DNA of 64,000 bases from Sphingobium sp. AP49 (GTDB taxonomy: Bacteria > Pseudomonadota > Alphaproteobacteria > Sphingomonadales > Sphingomonadaceae). The DNA is taken from NCBI RefSeq assembly GCF_000281715.2, contig NZ_CP124576.1, positions 2,611,501 through 2,675,500 on the forward strand, given 5' to 3'. Below, one piece after another: positions 1 through 8,958 of the stretch (position 1 is its first letter; every line of letters starts with the position of its first letter). The position numbers and the translations under genes are program-made. The notes under the pieces were generated by a model, which ran no database searches, was not told the origin of the DNA, and saw only the letters and a list, made by a program, of their open reading frames with translations.

Positions 1-2
1 AG

Positions 3-128
3 GACGCCTTCGGCAAGGTGGTGGAACTCGCCAGCGCCCGCCAGGCCGGCGACACCGGCGCCGACGCGGTGCCGCCCGGCTGGCACCTGGGCATCGTCGA
101 AGCCGAATTCCACGGCCCGGTCGACTAG
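3..128 (+). CDS. C-terminal fragment of an unidentified protein
   Basis: The window opens inside a reading frame that runs without a stop to TAG at 126-128. The last 41 residues are visible and end in WHLGIVEAEFHGPVD. The fragment is rich in Ala, Gly and Asp and shows no motif that I recognise, so I assign no function. Codon use (third-position G/C) matches the neighbouring real genes, which supports the frame being coding. The following 280 bases hold no other gene on either strand, so this is the last gene of its transcription unit. Confidence 0.5.
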   Translation, partial: DAFGKVVELASARQAGDTGADAVPPGWHLGIVEAEFHGPVD

Positions 129-159
129 GCGGACGGTCTGCAAACGACCAGATGCGGCA

Positions 160-275
160 ATCGTCACCCCGGCCCCTTCGACAGGCTCAGGACAGGCTTG
201 AGCCGGGGTCCCGCTTCTTTATCTGTTGCATAGAAAAGCGGGATGCCGGGTCAAGCCCGGCATGACGGATGTGGG
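160..275. repeat. REP-like palindromic intergenic repeat
   Basis: Two 22-base arms at 195-216 and 236-257 are inverted copies of each other with 19 of 22 positions matching, separated by about 19 bases. The left flank carries CCCCTTCGACAGGCTCAG and the right arm contains its own palindrome, CCGGGTCAAGCCCGG. Elements with these words are scattered between genes in sphingomonad genomes. The position just after the stop at 128 fits a transcript-end hairpin or a REP/RAYT-type element. No transposase gene lies next to it. Confidence 0.65.
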
Positions 276-411
276 TAGGGCGGCTTGCGGCCATTTTTGG
301 TCATTAGTCGAGCGCGCTTGTTTTCCTATTAGATGACCTTTCTGCCCCTGCTGATGTGCTGACGGGAAGGGAAGTGCACCTATGACCCCGCTGCGACAGC
401 AGTGGGTCCGG

Positions 412-1032
412 TCATTCGTTTGGGTTTTGCATAAAGGGAGCAACCAGCCCATGTCCTTCAGCAAAGGCATTTAAGCGATCCGCGAGACGGTCCGGGTCTT
501 CGTAAAATTGTTTGTCCAATCGCTCCAACCGGGCGGAGCGATGATGGCGGGTGACAAGTTCCGTGAGGCGGCGTACTTTTGAGTTCGTAATCCGCCACCG
601 TTCAGATCGGCTGTCGGGCGGATAATCAGTGTCAAACATGGTGCGAGCGGCTTCTTTGAGCAGTCGGGCCGAGTTTTCTGCTCCCATCTCTTCCAGGCCG
701 CTCAAGGCGAGGCGATAATAGTTGCCTGAACTGTTATAAAAATACTGGTCGAATCCACCGTTATAAACATCACTTTCCATAAGGCAGACGGAGAAATATA
801 CCTTTTCCTGTATTGACCATCCATCCAGTTCTTGATTGTCGGCGCTCCGCTTGACGAGAGATACCCAAAGCTCGCGGAAAGGGTCATACTCCTTCAGTTT
901 TTGATAATAGGCGCGCGACGCCTCCATACTTTCCCTTATGCCTTGTTTGCATGCCATGCATATGCCGCCGGTGGCTTCAGCCGTCGTGGGTAGTATCAAC
1001 GCACCGCATTTATCACAGGGTATTTTGCTCAT
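412..1032 (-). CDS. DUF4375 (DMP19-type) protein with N-terminal zinc ribbon
   Basis: This 206-residue protein has two parts. Residues about 5-30 hold two CxxC knuckles (CDKC and CMAC), a small zinc ribbon. The rest matches the DUF4375/DMP19 family, recognisable by the segment NGGFDQYFYNSSGNYY and the helical stretch after it. Family members are small cytoplasmic proteins of unclear role; the Neisseria member DMP19 is a DNA mimic, but that role cannot be transferred from sequence alone. I chose the ATG at 1030-1032 because the protein then begins directly before the zinc ribbon; an ATG 63 bases upstream is possible. The gene stands alone and its base composition is slightly less GC-rich than its neighbours, which may mean it was acquired. 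Confidence 0.7.
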   Translation of the reverse strand: MSKIPCDKCGALILPTTAEATGGICMACKQGIRESMEASRAYYQKLKEYDPFRELWVSLVKRSADNQELDGWSIQEKVYFSVCLMESDVYNGGFDQYFYNSSGNYYRLALSGLEEMGAENSARLLKEAARTMFDTDYPPDSRSERWRITNSKVRRLTELVTRHHRSARLERLDKQFYEDPDRLADRLNAFAEGHGLVAPFMQNPNE

Positions 1033-1260
1033 GGACGATTTCTGCCCGCCCACTCTTGGCAGATCAAGTTTTAGACGCATGCCCACGCAGGACAAAATCT
1101 AATGTCCCACGCTCGCGAAGTTCAGATTCACTAAGCCGATGGCCGCGCTTGCGGTTCCCCGAAAAGGAGGAAAACAACGGCAGCTAACCTCACAACTGAC
1201 GCTAAAAGCGGCCTGTCCGCTTCCCACCCGTCCCGGCCATTGGGCGAGTGCCGGATGCTC
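1033..1260. other. Intergenic stretch with no gene seen
   Basis: Between the DUF4375 gene and the terminator of the TonB receptor gene there is no convincing reading frame on either strand. The stretch holds the upstream region of the DUF4375 gene. The small open frames here have no matching codon bias or start signals. Confidence 0.5.
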
Positions 1261-1303
1261 CCCCAAAGCAAAACGCGGTCCCGGGGGGAGGCCCGGAACC
1301 GCG
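1261..1303 (-). terminator. Rho-independent terminator of the TonB receptor gene
   Basis: Inverted arms CGCGGTCCCGGG and CCCGGAACCGCG (1274-1303) form a GC-rich hairpin. Read on the minus strand it is followed by TTTTGCTTTG, a T-rich tract. It lies 35 bases past the stop of the receptor gene at 1338. Confidence 0.7.
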
Positions 1304-1337
1304 CTCGCACCGATCCGCGATGCGGATCGTGATCGGA

Positions 1338-4300
1338 TCAGAATTTCGCCTGGACGCCCGCGAAGAAGCGCTGGCCAGGATAATAGACATCCACCGGCAT
1401 ATCCTTGTTGATATAGACCGACGAATATTCCTTGTTGATATTCTGCATCTCGAAGAACACGCTGAAGTGATATTTCGGGAAGCGCAGTGTCACCTTGCCG
1501 TCCAGATAGCCTTCACCCTTGCGATAGAGCGGGTTGTTGCCGTTGGTCGCGCTGATCACCGTATCGAGCCACTTGGAGCGATAATTGTAGCTCATGCGGA
1601 AGTTCAGCCAGTCCTTGTCGTAGAAGAAGCTGGCATTGTAGGTGTAGCTCGACAGGCCGGGATATTCCTTCAGCTCCTGGCCGGTCGCGCTGTTGGTGAG
1701 GTTGGTGCGGATGGCGCGGGCATAGGTGAAGTTGCCGCTCGCCCCGAACCCGTCGAAGGGCTTGGGCAGGAAGGTGAAGGCGGTCTGGGCGCTCGCCTCG
1801 ATACCGTCGAGCAGCGCGCCGAAACCGTTGACCGGCTGACGCACCGTATAGCTGGTACCGTCATGGAACAGGTCGACGCCGCTGCGCGTCACGTTCGGGA
1901 TGACGAAGCTCGACTCATATTTCTTGTAATAGCCCAGGCTCAGCACCGTATCGGCGTTGGGATACCAGGCCAGGTTCACTTCCCACTGGTCGGCACGATA
2001 GGGCTTGAGGTCCGGGTTGCCCGCGGTGCAGACATCGTCGGTCGCCAGGATGGTCTGGTCGTCCAGGCAGTTGATGTTGGGCACCAGGTCGGTCGGCTTG
2101 GGCCGGGCCAGGTTCTTGGCCCAGTTGGCGCGCAGGAACAGGTCGCGGGCCACCTCCAGATTGGCGTTAAACGCGGGCAGGAAGTCGGTGTAGCTGTTCG
2201 AGATCTGCGCTTCCTGCGCGGCCAGCGTCACCGTTTCGGTACCGCCCGTCGCATTGAGCCGGGTCACGCGGCTGATGTTGGTGCCAAGGCCGGTATCCTT
2301 GGTGTGGGTCCAGCGCAGGCCCGCATTGCCGGTCAGCGGCATGCCGAAAATCTCGGTCTCGATGTCGGCCATGACATAACCAGCATAGATTTTCTCGTCG
2401 ATGCGCGCGCTCGGGATCTGCGGCAGGCCATTGGCCTCCAACACCAGATCCTGGTCGAAGCCCGACAGGTCATAGAATTGCGACAGCACGCTGCTGTCGA
2501 AATTCGGGAAGGCGATCGCGCTCGGAATGCCCGAAGGCGCGCCCTTCAGGCCCGAAAAGAGCGGCGCGCCGCCGGTGACACCACCCAGCGCGCTGACCAT
2601 CGCCTGATATTGGGCGGGGGTCATGTAATAGGTGTTGCCGTTGCGCGCCTGCGGAGTGGCGACGATGTTGGTCGTGTACGACACGTTGGCGCTCGACTGA
2701 TAGGTGTTCGTCGTCGGATCGATCAGGCGCGAGCCGCCACCGGCATAGTTCAGGAACTTCTGCTGGCGCCATTGCGCACCGAACTCGATCTTGCTGACGA
2801 TCGGATGGTCGATGACCCAGTCCGCATCGAACTTCAGCTGATCCTCGGTATTGTTGAGCTGACCCGGACGATATTGCAGCGCGGGACCATAGATCGGCAG
2901 GACCTGGCCGTTGGCACCAGTGCGCGTTGCATCGGTATAGACGTTGGGATCGGCTGGATCGAAGCTCGACGGGAAGGTGAAGACCGGTACGCCCTGGTCA
3001 TTGTTGCGGTCGATGGTGATGCCCGAAACGCTGGTGCCGATCGAGATCAGGTTGGTTTCCTGCTCGGTATGGGCGGTCGCGTGCGATCCCATGAAGTCGA
3101 ACGTCAGCCGATCGCCCAGCTCCCACTTGAAACCGCCGGAGAAATATTTGCTGTTCTGGTCATAGCTGAAATCGCGGCGCTGCACGCCGACGATATTGGC
3201 CGCACCATTATAGTTGGGCGCCGCCGCCGTGCCGATATTGACCGCGTTGAGCGCGGTGGTCAGGCTGGTGACGACATGGTTCTCGTTGACGGTCGAGGTG
3301 CCCAGCTGCACGCGCGGACGCGACGTGCCGCCATTGGCGCCGGCCGCCAGCGCCGGATCGAGGTTGAAGCGCTCGATGCGACCCAGGTCGATCGAATAGT
3401 TGGTGTCCTGCAGCCGCTGGTTGCGCAGGTTGACCTGGGCATTGGCATAGGCGCGGAAATTGGGCGCGACCTGATATTGCAGCGTCACGTCGCCCGAAAT
3501 GCGCTTGTCGTTGCGCACCCACTGGCGATAGCGCGGCACCGTCGGCGCCCAGTCGAAGAACTGGGTTTCGCAGGCCAGCCGGCGCGAGGTCGCATTGGCG
3601 GTCGTCGTGCCGCCGACGCCGGCGCAGCTCTCATAGGTGTTGTAGTTGGCGTAGAGCGGGTCGGCGACCGTCTTCTCGCCCGAATGGTCGAAATCGGCCA
3701 GGCGCGACCAGTTGGTGTTGCTGATATAATCCTGGCGGGTGTCGACATCGCTATAGGTCGCGTTGACCAGGATGCCCAGGCCATCGATCAGGAATTTGGG
3801 CGCACCGGCGAAGAAGGCCAGGCGCGGCTTCCAGGTTTCGGTGGTGTCGAGATTCTGGACCGATGCGATCGCCGAGATGATCGGGTCCTTCAGCTCCAGC
3901 GGCTTGCGCGTTTCCACGCGCACCGTGCCGCCGATGCCGCCTTCGGTCAGGTCGACGGCATAACCTTTGTAGACGTCGATCGACTTGACCAGTTCGGCTG
4001 CCACTTCGCGGAAGTCGCCGGCGCGAGTGCCGGTCGCGCTGACCTGACTGACGCCGTTGATCTCGACGCGGTTGAGGTCAGGCTCGACACCACGGATCGA
4101 GACCTGCACGCCCTCGCCGAAGTCGCGGCTCAACTGCACGCCGGTGATGCGGGCCAGCGAGTCGCCGACATTCTTGTCGGGGAAGCTGGCGATGTCGTCG
4201 GCGACGATCGAATCGACGACGGTGTTGGCCGCCTTCTTGCGATTGATGGCGGACTGGAGCGAGGCGCGGGTGCCGACCACGACGATATCGGCCGCCGGTA

Positions 4301-4475
4301 CGGCATCGTCCTTCTTCTGGGTGACGGCAGGATTGGCTTCATTAGTCTGAGCAAAAGCAGCCGACGACATCAGCAGCGCGCCGCTCAATGCCAGGCCCGA
4401 CACCCCCTTCAGCAGGGCGCACAATTGCCGACGATCAACAGAATTTTCAGAATTTTCAATGGTATGCTGACGCAT
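1338..4475 (-). CDS. TonB-dependent outer-membrane receptor (TIGR01782-like)
   Basis: This protein of about 1045 residues is an outer-membrane beta-barrel receptor that takes up a ligand with energy from TonB. It starts with a signal peptide ending in SSAAFAQ. The plug domain follows (DIVVVGTRASLQSAINRKK, then FPDKNVGDSLARITGVQLSR), and the barrel ends in the terminal aromatic residue of GVQAKF. The plug wording is that of the Caulobacter/Xanthomonas/sphingomonad subfamily that often imports plant-derived carbohydrates. I chose the ATG at 4473-4475 because GAGAGGGG lies just upstream; an in-frame ATG seven codons earlier lacks this. The gene is divergent from the PL11 lyase gene, so pectin (rhamnogalacturonan) oligosaccharides are the likely ligand. 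That assignment is by context only. Confidence 0.93.
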   Translation of the reverse strand: MRQHTIENSENSVDRRQLCALLKGVSGLALSGALLMSSAAFAQTNEANPAVTQKKDDAVPAADIVVVGTRASLQSAINRKKAANTVVDSIVADDIASFPDKNVGDSLARITGVQLSRDFGEGVQVSIRGVEPDLNRVEINGVSQVSATGTRAGDFREVAAELVKSIDVYKGYAVDLTEGGIGGTVRVETRKPLELKDPIISAIASVQNLDTTETWKPRLAFFAGAPKFLIDGLGILVNATYSDVDTRQDYISNTNWSRLADFDHSGEKTVADPLYANYNTYESCAGVGGTTTANATSRRLACETQFFDWAPTVPRYRQWVRNDKRISGDVTLQYQVAPNFRAYANAQVNLRNQRLQDTNYSIDLGRIERFNLDPALAAGANGGTSRPRVQLGTSTVNENHVVTSLTTALNAVNIGTAAAPNYNGAANIVGVQRRDFSYDQNSKYFSGGFKWELGDRLTFDFMGSHATAHTEQETNLISIGTSVSGITIDRNNDQGVPVFTFPSSFDPADPNVYTDATRTGANGQVLPIYGPALQYRPGQLNNTEDQLKFDADWVIDHPIVSKIEFGAQWRQQKFLNYAGGGSRLIDPTTNTYQSSANVSYTTNIVATPQARNGNTYYMTPAQYQAMVSALGGVTGGAPLFSGLKGAPSGIPSAIAFPNFDSSVLSQFYDLSGFDQDLVLEANGLPQIPSARIDEKIYAGYVMADIETEIFGMPLTGNAGLRWTHTKDTGLGTNISRVTRLNATGGTETVTLAAQEAQISNSYTDFLPAFNANLEVARDLFLRANWAKNLARPKPTDLVPNINCLDDQTILATDDVCTAGNPDLKPYRADQWEVNLAWYPNADTVLSLGYYKKYESSFVIPNVTRSGVDLFHDGTSYTVRQPVNGFGALLDGIEASAQTAFTFLPKPFDGFGASGNFTYARAIRTNLTNSATGQELKEYPGLSSYTYNASFFYDKDWLNFRMSYNYRSKWLDTVISATNGNNPLYRKGEGYLDGKVTLRFPKYHFSVFFEMQNINKEYSSVYINKDMPVDVYYPGQRFFAGVQAKF

Positions 4476-4620
4476 AGCCGATCCCCTCTCTCCCAAAACC
4501 CCCTGACCAACTCCGTTTCCCCACGGTCGTCGAATCAGTTTCTAGACGGAGAGTTACTGAACCTATATGTGGGATGCAATTCTAATATTTGGATCATCAA
4601 TGATCTGAAAGGGGAGATTG
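4476..4620. promoter_or_regulatory. Divergent promoter region with palindrome, receptor/PL11 lyase
   Basis: This 145-base gap serves both divergent genes and is clearly more AT-rich than its surroundings. It contains the inverted repeat GATCAT-CA-ATGATC at 4592-4605, only a few bases before the ribosome binding site AGGGGAG (4610-4616) of the lyase gene. That position suits a repressor operator. No regulator gene lies next to it. Confidence 0.45.
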
Positions 4621-6552
4621 ATGCAACGGACGTCCACAATGCGGACCCTTTTACTGGTCGCGGCCCTGTCAACATCGCTGTCAACATCGCTGTCAACTTG
4701 GGCCGCCAGCCCACCTGCCCGAGTCGCGGCGGAACGGCTGGACCGGGGCGCTGTCGCCCTCCCCGCCCAGGATGGTGGCATGCTGGTGGGCTGGCGCCTG
4801 CTGGCGGATGATCCCGCCAATGTCCGCTTCCGCCTGCGCCGCGACGGCAAGCCGATCCATGACAGCCGCGTCGGCGAAGCGACCAGTTTCGTGGACCGCA
4901 GCGGCAGCGCCGCCAGCCGCTACACGGTCGAGCGGATCGGCGACAAGGCCGGATCGCAGCCCGTTGCCCTGTGGGGCAAGGGCTATCTGTCCATCCCCCT
5001 CACCCCGCCCGCCGATGGCGTCACCCCCTCCGGCGAAGCGTTCAGCTACACTGCCAATGACGCGAGCGCGGCGGATCTCGACGGCGACGGCCGCTTTGAG
5101 ATCATCCTGAAATGGGATCCGACCAACAGCCATGACAATAGCCAGGCCGGCTATAGCGGGCCGGTCTTCCTCGATGCCTATCGGCTCGACGGCACGCGCC
5201 TCTGGCGCATCGATCTTGGCCGCAACATCCGCGCCGGCGCCCATTATACCCAGTTCCTCGCCTTCGACTTTGATGGCGACGGCCGCGCCGAAGTGGCGAT
5301 GAAAACCGCCGACGGCACGGTCGACGGCACCGGCACGGTGATCGGCGACGCCAAGGCCGACTGGCGCGGCCATGATGGCGAAGTGCCGCAGCAGGACCGC
5401 ACCGGCGCGAAAGTCCTGCCCGACGGCACCAAGGTCGCACCGATGCAGGGCCGAATCGTCAAGGGACCGGAATATCTGACCGTGTTCGACGGCCTGACCG
5501 GCAAGGCGCTGGCCACCGCCCCCTATGATCCGCCGCGCTATCCCGGCGGCAATCCCACCACCACGCAGCTCGCCGAGAGCTGGGGCGACGGCTATGCCAA
5601 CCGGTCGGACCGCTTCCTGGCCGGCGTCGCCTATCTCGACGGCCATCTGCCCTCGATGGTCTTTGGCCGCGGCTATTATGCCCGCACCGCGATCGCCGCC
5701 TGGGACTGGCGCGATGGCAAGCTGACCCAGCGCTGGCTGTTCGACAGCAGCCAGCCCGGCAAGGCCGACTATGCCGGACGCGGCAATCACCAGCTTTCGG
5801 TCGCCGATGTCGACGGCGATGGCCGCGACGAGGTGATCTACGGCTCGATGGCGGTCGATGACGATGGCAAGGGGCTGTGGACCCAGCCGCTCTTCCATGG
5901 CGACACCATGCACGTCGGCGACCTCGACCCCGCCCGTCCCGGCCTCGAAAAATTCGGCGTGTTCGAAGATGTGAAGCGCAACGGCCAGCTTGGCTCCGCG
6001 CTGCTCGACGCCCGCACCGGCCAGCCGCTCTGGACCACCCCGGCCCAGCAAGACACCGGTCGCGGCGTCGCCGCCGATATCGATCCGCGCCACTGGGGCG
6101 CCGAATTCTGGAACTCCAGCTCGGCCGAACTGTTCGACGTCGCCGGCAAGCCGATCGGTCCGCGCCCGCGCCAGATGAACTTCGCCATCTGGTGGGACGG
6201 CGACCTGCTGCGCGAACTGCTCGACAAGACGACCATTTCCAAATGGGACTGGGAAAATGGCAAGGAAATCCCCCTGCTTTCGCCCGAAGGCCTGTCCTCC
6301 AACAACGGCACCAAGGCGACACCGGCGCTGCAGGCGGACCTGATCGGCGACTGGCGCGAGGAAGTGGTGTGGCGCAGCGCCGACAATCGCGAACTGCGCA
6401 TCTACACCACGCCAATCCCGACCCAGCACCGCTTCGTCACGCTGATGCAGGACCCGGTCTATCGCCTGGGCGTCGCCTGGCAGAACACGGCCTATAACCA
6501 GCCGCCGCACACCAGCTTCTATCTGGGCGCCGGCAAGCAGGGGGAGCGATAG
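4621..6552 (+). CDS. Rhamnogalacturonan lyase, polysaccharide lyase family 11
   Basis: This 643-residue secreted enzyme matches PL11 lyases (YesW/YesX type), which cleave the rhamnose-galacturonate backbone of rhamnogalacturonan I by beta-elimination. A signal peptide ends near TWAAS. Calcium-binding loops typical of the eight-bladed propeller are seen as DLDGDGRFE, DFDGDGRAE and DVDGDGRDE. Other family words are EIILKWDPTNSHDNSQ and DPVYRLGVAWQNTAYNQPPH near the C-terminus. The length matches the family. ATG 4621 was chosen because AGGGGAG ends five bases upstream; a TTG directly before it and an ATG at 4639 are alternatives. The signal peptide contains a 12-base tandem duplication. The divergent receptor gene probably imports its products. 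Confidence 0.92.
   Translation: MQRTSTMRTLLLVAALSTSLSTSLSTWAASPPARVAAERLDRGAVALPAQDGGMLVGWRLLADDPANVRFRLRRDGKPIHDSRVGEATSFVDRSGSAASRYTVERIGDKAGSQPVALWGKGYLSIPLTPPADGVTPSGEAFSYTANDASAADLDGDGRFEIILKWDPTNSHDNSQAGYSGPVFLDAYRLDGTRLWRIDLGRNIRAGAHYTQFLAFDFDGDGRAEVAMKTADGTVDGTGTVIGDAKADWRGHDGEVPQQDRTGAKVLPDGTKVAPMQGRIVKGPEYLTVFDGLTGKALATAPYDPPRYPGGNPTTTQLAESWGDGYANRSDRFLAGVAYLDGHLPSMVFGRGYYARTAIAAWDWRDGKLTQRWLFDSSQPGKADYAGRGNHQLSVADVDGDGRDEVIYGSMAVDDDGKGLWTQPLFHGDTMHVGDLDPARPGLEKFGVFEDVKRNGQLGSALLDARTGQPLWTTPAQQDTGRGVAADIDPRHWGAEFWNSSSAELFDVAGKPIGPRPRQMNFAIWWDGDLLRELLDKTTISKWDWENGKEIPLLSPEGLSSNNGTKATPALQADLIGDWREEVVWRSADNRELRIYTTPIPTQHRFVTLMQDPVYRLGVAWQNTAYNQPPHTSFYLGAGKQGER
4666..4697 (+). repeat. 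12-base tandem repeat in the lyase signal peptide
   Basis: CTGTCAACATCG occurs at 4666-4677 and 4678-4689, followed by a partial third copy CTGTCAAC. It encodes repeated Leu-Ser-Thr-Ser units in the hydrophobic part of the signal peptide. Copy number change would stay in frame. Confidence 0.8.
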
Positions 6553-6561
6553 GCGCCCCCG

Positions 6562-8190
6562 TCAGGAGGCGCGGGCCAGATCCTGTCGCCCCGGATCGGC
6601 CAGCGCCACCGGACGGTTGAGGGCGACGGACAGGCGATCGGCCGTCCGCAGCGCCAGCGCCGCGATGGTCAGCGTCGGATTGGCCCAGCTCGACGTCGGG
6701 AAGGTGGACGATCCCACGACATAGAGATTGGCCTGGCCATGCACCCGGCCATCGGCATCGACCACGCCCTGGCGCGGATCGGTCGCCATGCGGGTCGTGC
6801 CCATATGGTGATAGCCGCCGATCGCATGGGAGGAGATGAGCGGATCGTTGCGCCACAATTCGCCCGGCTCGTCCAGCCAATCCGCGCGCTCGACCCGGCC
6901 CATGTCCAGCCGTTCGAGTTCGCGGCCAAGGCCATCGACCAGCCCGGTGACGCTATGCTTGTCGATCGCCGACAGCCGCCAGTCGAGCGCCACGCGCGGC
7001 ACGCCCAGCGCGTCGCGTTCCTTGGTCAGCAGCACCCGGCTGTCGGGATTGGGCGCCTGTTCCGCCCGCACCAGCAGCGCGATCTCCAGCTTGCCCGCCT
7101 TGTGCAGCAACCAGGGGCGCAGCGGATCGACATGGCGCTGTGCCCAGGTCGCCGCCTTCTTGGTCATCATCCACAGCTGGCGACCGCCCCGCGTCGGCGA
7201 CATGTCATGCTTGAGCGAGCCATAGGCCCGCATGCCCCAGAATTGCGACGCGCTCGCCGGCTGCCGCCCGACGATGGTCAGCGAACTGTTGAGCAGCCCC
7301 TCGCGCCGCTGCAGATCGGCAGACGGCGTGATCAGCGCCGCCATGTCATGGCCGCCGATCCGGTGCCGCCGGCCGAACGCCTTGAGCAACGGCCAGGCTT
7401 TCGCATCGACGATCCGCCCACCGCGCGCATGGGGATGCTCCATGAAATTGCGGCCGACCTGGTCGCGCTCATTGCCGATGTTCGACGCCAGCAGCAACCG
7501 GGCATTCTCGATCCCACCCGCCGCCAGCACGAAGGCGCGCGCCTCGACATGCAGATGCGCGCCGGCCAGCGCCTTCGCCTCGACCCGGCTGATCGCGCCA
7601 TCCCTGGTCACGATCCGCGTGACGCTGGCATGGGTGATGATCTCGCAGCGCGGATGGTCACCCAGATCCTGGCACGCGTCGAAGGTGAAGCGGTTGAAGC
7701 GCGGATCAAAATTCCACACCGGCATGTGCAGTTCGGAACGGTCGAACCCGGGCAGCGGCACGCCATGGGCGCTCAGCGCATCGGCGCTCGCCGGCTCGTC
7801 GCCAATCTCGAATATGCCGCGCGCCTGGCCATAATAATCCTGCAGTTCGTCCCAGGACAGCGGCCAGCCCGATCCCGCCACCCAGTCGCGGCGCTGGAGG
7901 TCGATCGGGTCCAGCGTGGCACAGCGCCCGCCCCAGATCGCGGTCGTGCCGCCAAAGAAGCGCAGCCGCGCATCGTCCAGCTCATAATAGGCCTGGCCGA
8001 CATTCCTGCCGGCATTGAGGTCGGCGGTCTCCCGCTCATAGTCGAGGCCACCACTTTCCAGCAGTAGCACCTGATGCCCGGCCGCCAGCAGACGACGCGC
8101 GGTGGTGATGCCGGCCGCGCCCGCGCCGATGACGCAGACGTCCGCCTGCCGGCGCAGCACGCCGGCCTGTTGCGAGAGATCAATGCTCAT
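6562..8190 (-). CDS. GMC-family FAD-dependent oxidoreductase
   Basis: This 542-residue flavoprotein belongs to the glucose-methanol-choline oxidoreductase family, which oxidises alcohols. The FAD-binding GxGxxG motif is IGAGAAG at residues 21-27. The C-terminal block holds HHMGTTRMATDP and the segment NLYVVGSSTFPTSSWANPTLT, typical of the family's active-site and FAD regions. The Asn and His of the C-terminal block are present, so it is probably active. No signal peptide is obvious. Its start codon directly follows the anti-sigma factor stop, so it is the last gene of the sigma/anti-sigma operon. The substrate is unknown. It converges on the PL11 lyase gene with nine bases between stops. Confidence 0.88.
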   Translation of the reverse strand: MSIDLSQQAGVLRRQADVCVIGAGAAGITTARRLLAAGHQVLLLESGGLDYERETADLNAGRNVGQAYYELDDARLRFFGGTTAIWGGRCATLDPIDLQRRDWVAGSGWPLSWDELQDYYGQARGIFEIGDEPASADALSAHGVPLPGFDRSELHMPVWNFDPRFNRFTFDACQDLGDHPRCEIITHASVTRIVTRDGAISRVEAKALAGAHLHVEARAFVLAAGGIENARLLLASNIGNERDQVGRNFMEHPHARGGRIVDAKAWPLLKAFGRRHRIGGHDMAALITPSADLQRREGLLNSSLTIVGRQPASASQFWGMRAYGSLKHDMSPTRGGRQLWMMTKKAATWAQRHVDPLRPWLLHKAGKLEIALLVRAEQAPNPDSRVLLTKERDALGVPRVALDWRLSAIDKHSVTGLVDGLGRELERLDMGRVERADWLDEPGELWRNDPLISSHAIGGYHHMGTTRMATDPRQGVVDADGRVHGQANLYVVGSSTFPTSSWANPTLTIAALALRTADRLSVALNRPVALADPGRQDLARAS

Positions 8191-8955
8191 TCACGCATCC
8201 TGATTATTGGCCAGATCGGCCGCATGTTTCTGCAGGAAAGCCTGGGATTCCACGCCGGTCAGCACATAGACGGTGCCCTTGCGTGCCCAGTAGGCGATGG
8301 TTTCGCCATCGACGACCTGCGTGCGCGGCGTCTCCGGCAGCCCGGTTGCGGCACGGGCCGCGAACAGCGATACTGGCGCCTTCTCACCTGCGTCGATCAC
8401 CAGTTGCAGGCTCGGCCCATAGTCGGACGGGAACAGCTGCACATCCAGCACCCGCCAGCCCGCCGGCAGCACCGGCACGTTGATATGGGTGGCGGACCGG
8501 ACATCGGCTGGGTCGAAATGCGGGATTTCGGGCTGCGACTTCATGTGCGACCGCACCAGCGCGGTCTTGTGCGACATCAGCGCTTCCTCGATGAACACCG
8601 GCATCGCCTGTGCCGGCGGCGCCACGCCCATGTTCAGCTTGCCCACGCCCAGCGCCACGGCGGCGACGATGCCCGCCGCCATCGCCAGCCCCCGGCTCAA
8701 CCGGCCGAACAGGCGATTGCGGTGCAGCGCGCTCTCGACCTTTCGGGCGCTGTCCTGCAACCGTTGCGGCACCGGCTGCTCATTCTGTTGCGCCAAGGCG
8801 CGCATCGCATCGCGAACCGACAAGTCGGCCAGCACGCGCGCGGCGACATCGGGGTGGCGCACCAGATAATCGGCGACCTCCAGCCGCCCCATCGCGTCCA
8901 GCTGATCGTCGACATAGGCCTGCAATTCGGTTTCGGTGATGACGATATCCGCCAT
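8191..8955 (-). CDS. Membrane-anchored anti-sigma factor
   Basis: This 254-residue protein has a short cytoplasmic N-terminal domain (ELQAYVDDQLDAMGRLEV..L) of the kind that binds ECF sigma factors. One membrane helix follows near residues 90-107 (GLAMAAGIVAAVALGVGKL), then a periplasmic domain. The zinc motif HxxxCxxC of ZAS-type anti-sigma factors is absent, so it would not be a redox-sensing ZAS protein. It lies three bases after the ECF sigma gene and directly before the GMC oxidoreductase gene, so it most likely inhibits that sigma factor. The inducing signal is unknown. Confidence 0.85.
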   Translation of the reverse strand: MADIVITETELQAYVDDQLDAMGRLEVADYLVRHPDVAARVLADLSVRDAMRALAQQNEQPVPQRLQDSARKVESALHRNRLFGRLSRGLAMAAGIVAAVALGVGKLNMGVAPPAQAMPVFIEEALMSHKTALVRSHMKSQPEIPHFDPADVRSATHINVPVLPAGWRVLDVQLFPSDYGPSLQLVIDAGEKAPVSLFAARAATGLPETPRTQVVDGETIAYWARKGTVYVLTGVESQAFLQKHAADLANNQDA

Positions 8956-8958
8956 AGT

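Noticed and set aside
1248..4811. Open frame of nearly 1190 codons on the plus strand, antisense to the TonB receptor gene
   Set aside because: It is a product of high GC and lack of stops opposite a real gene. Its translation is Arg/Asp/Val-rich, matches no family and lacks a ribosome binding site, while the minus-strand receptor shows every expected domain.
4693..6510. 605-codon antisense frame opposite the PL11 lyase gene
   Set aside because: The lyase frame carries clear family motifs; the antisense product is low-complexity Gly/Ala/Arg-rich with no start signal.
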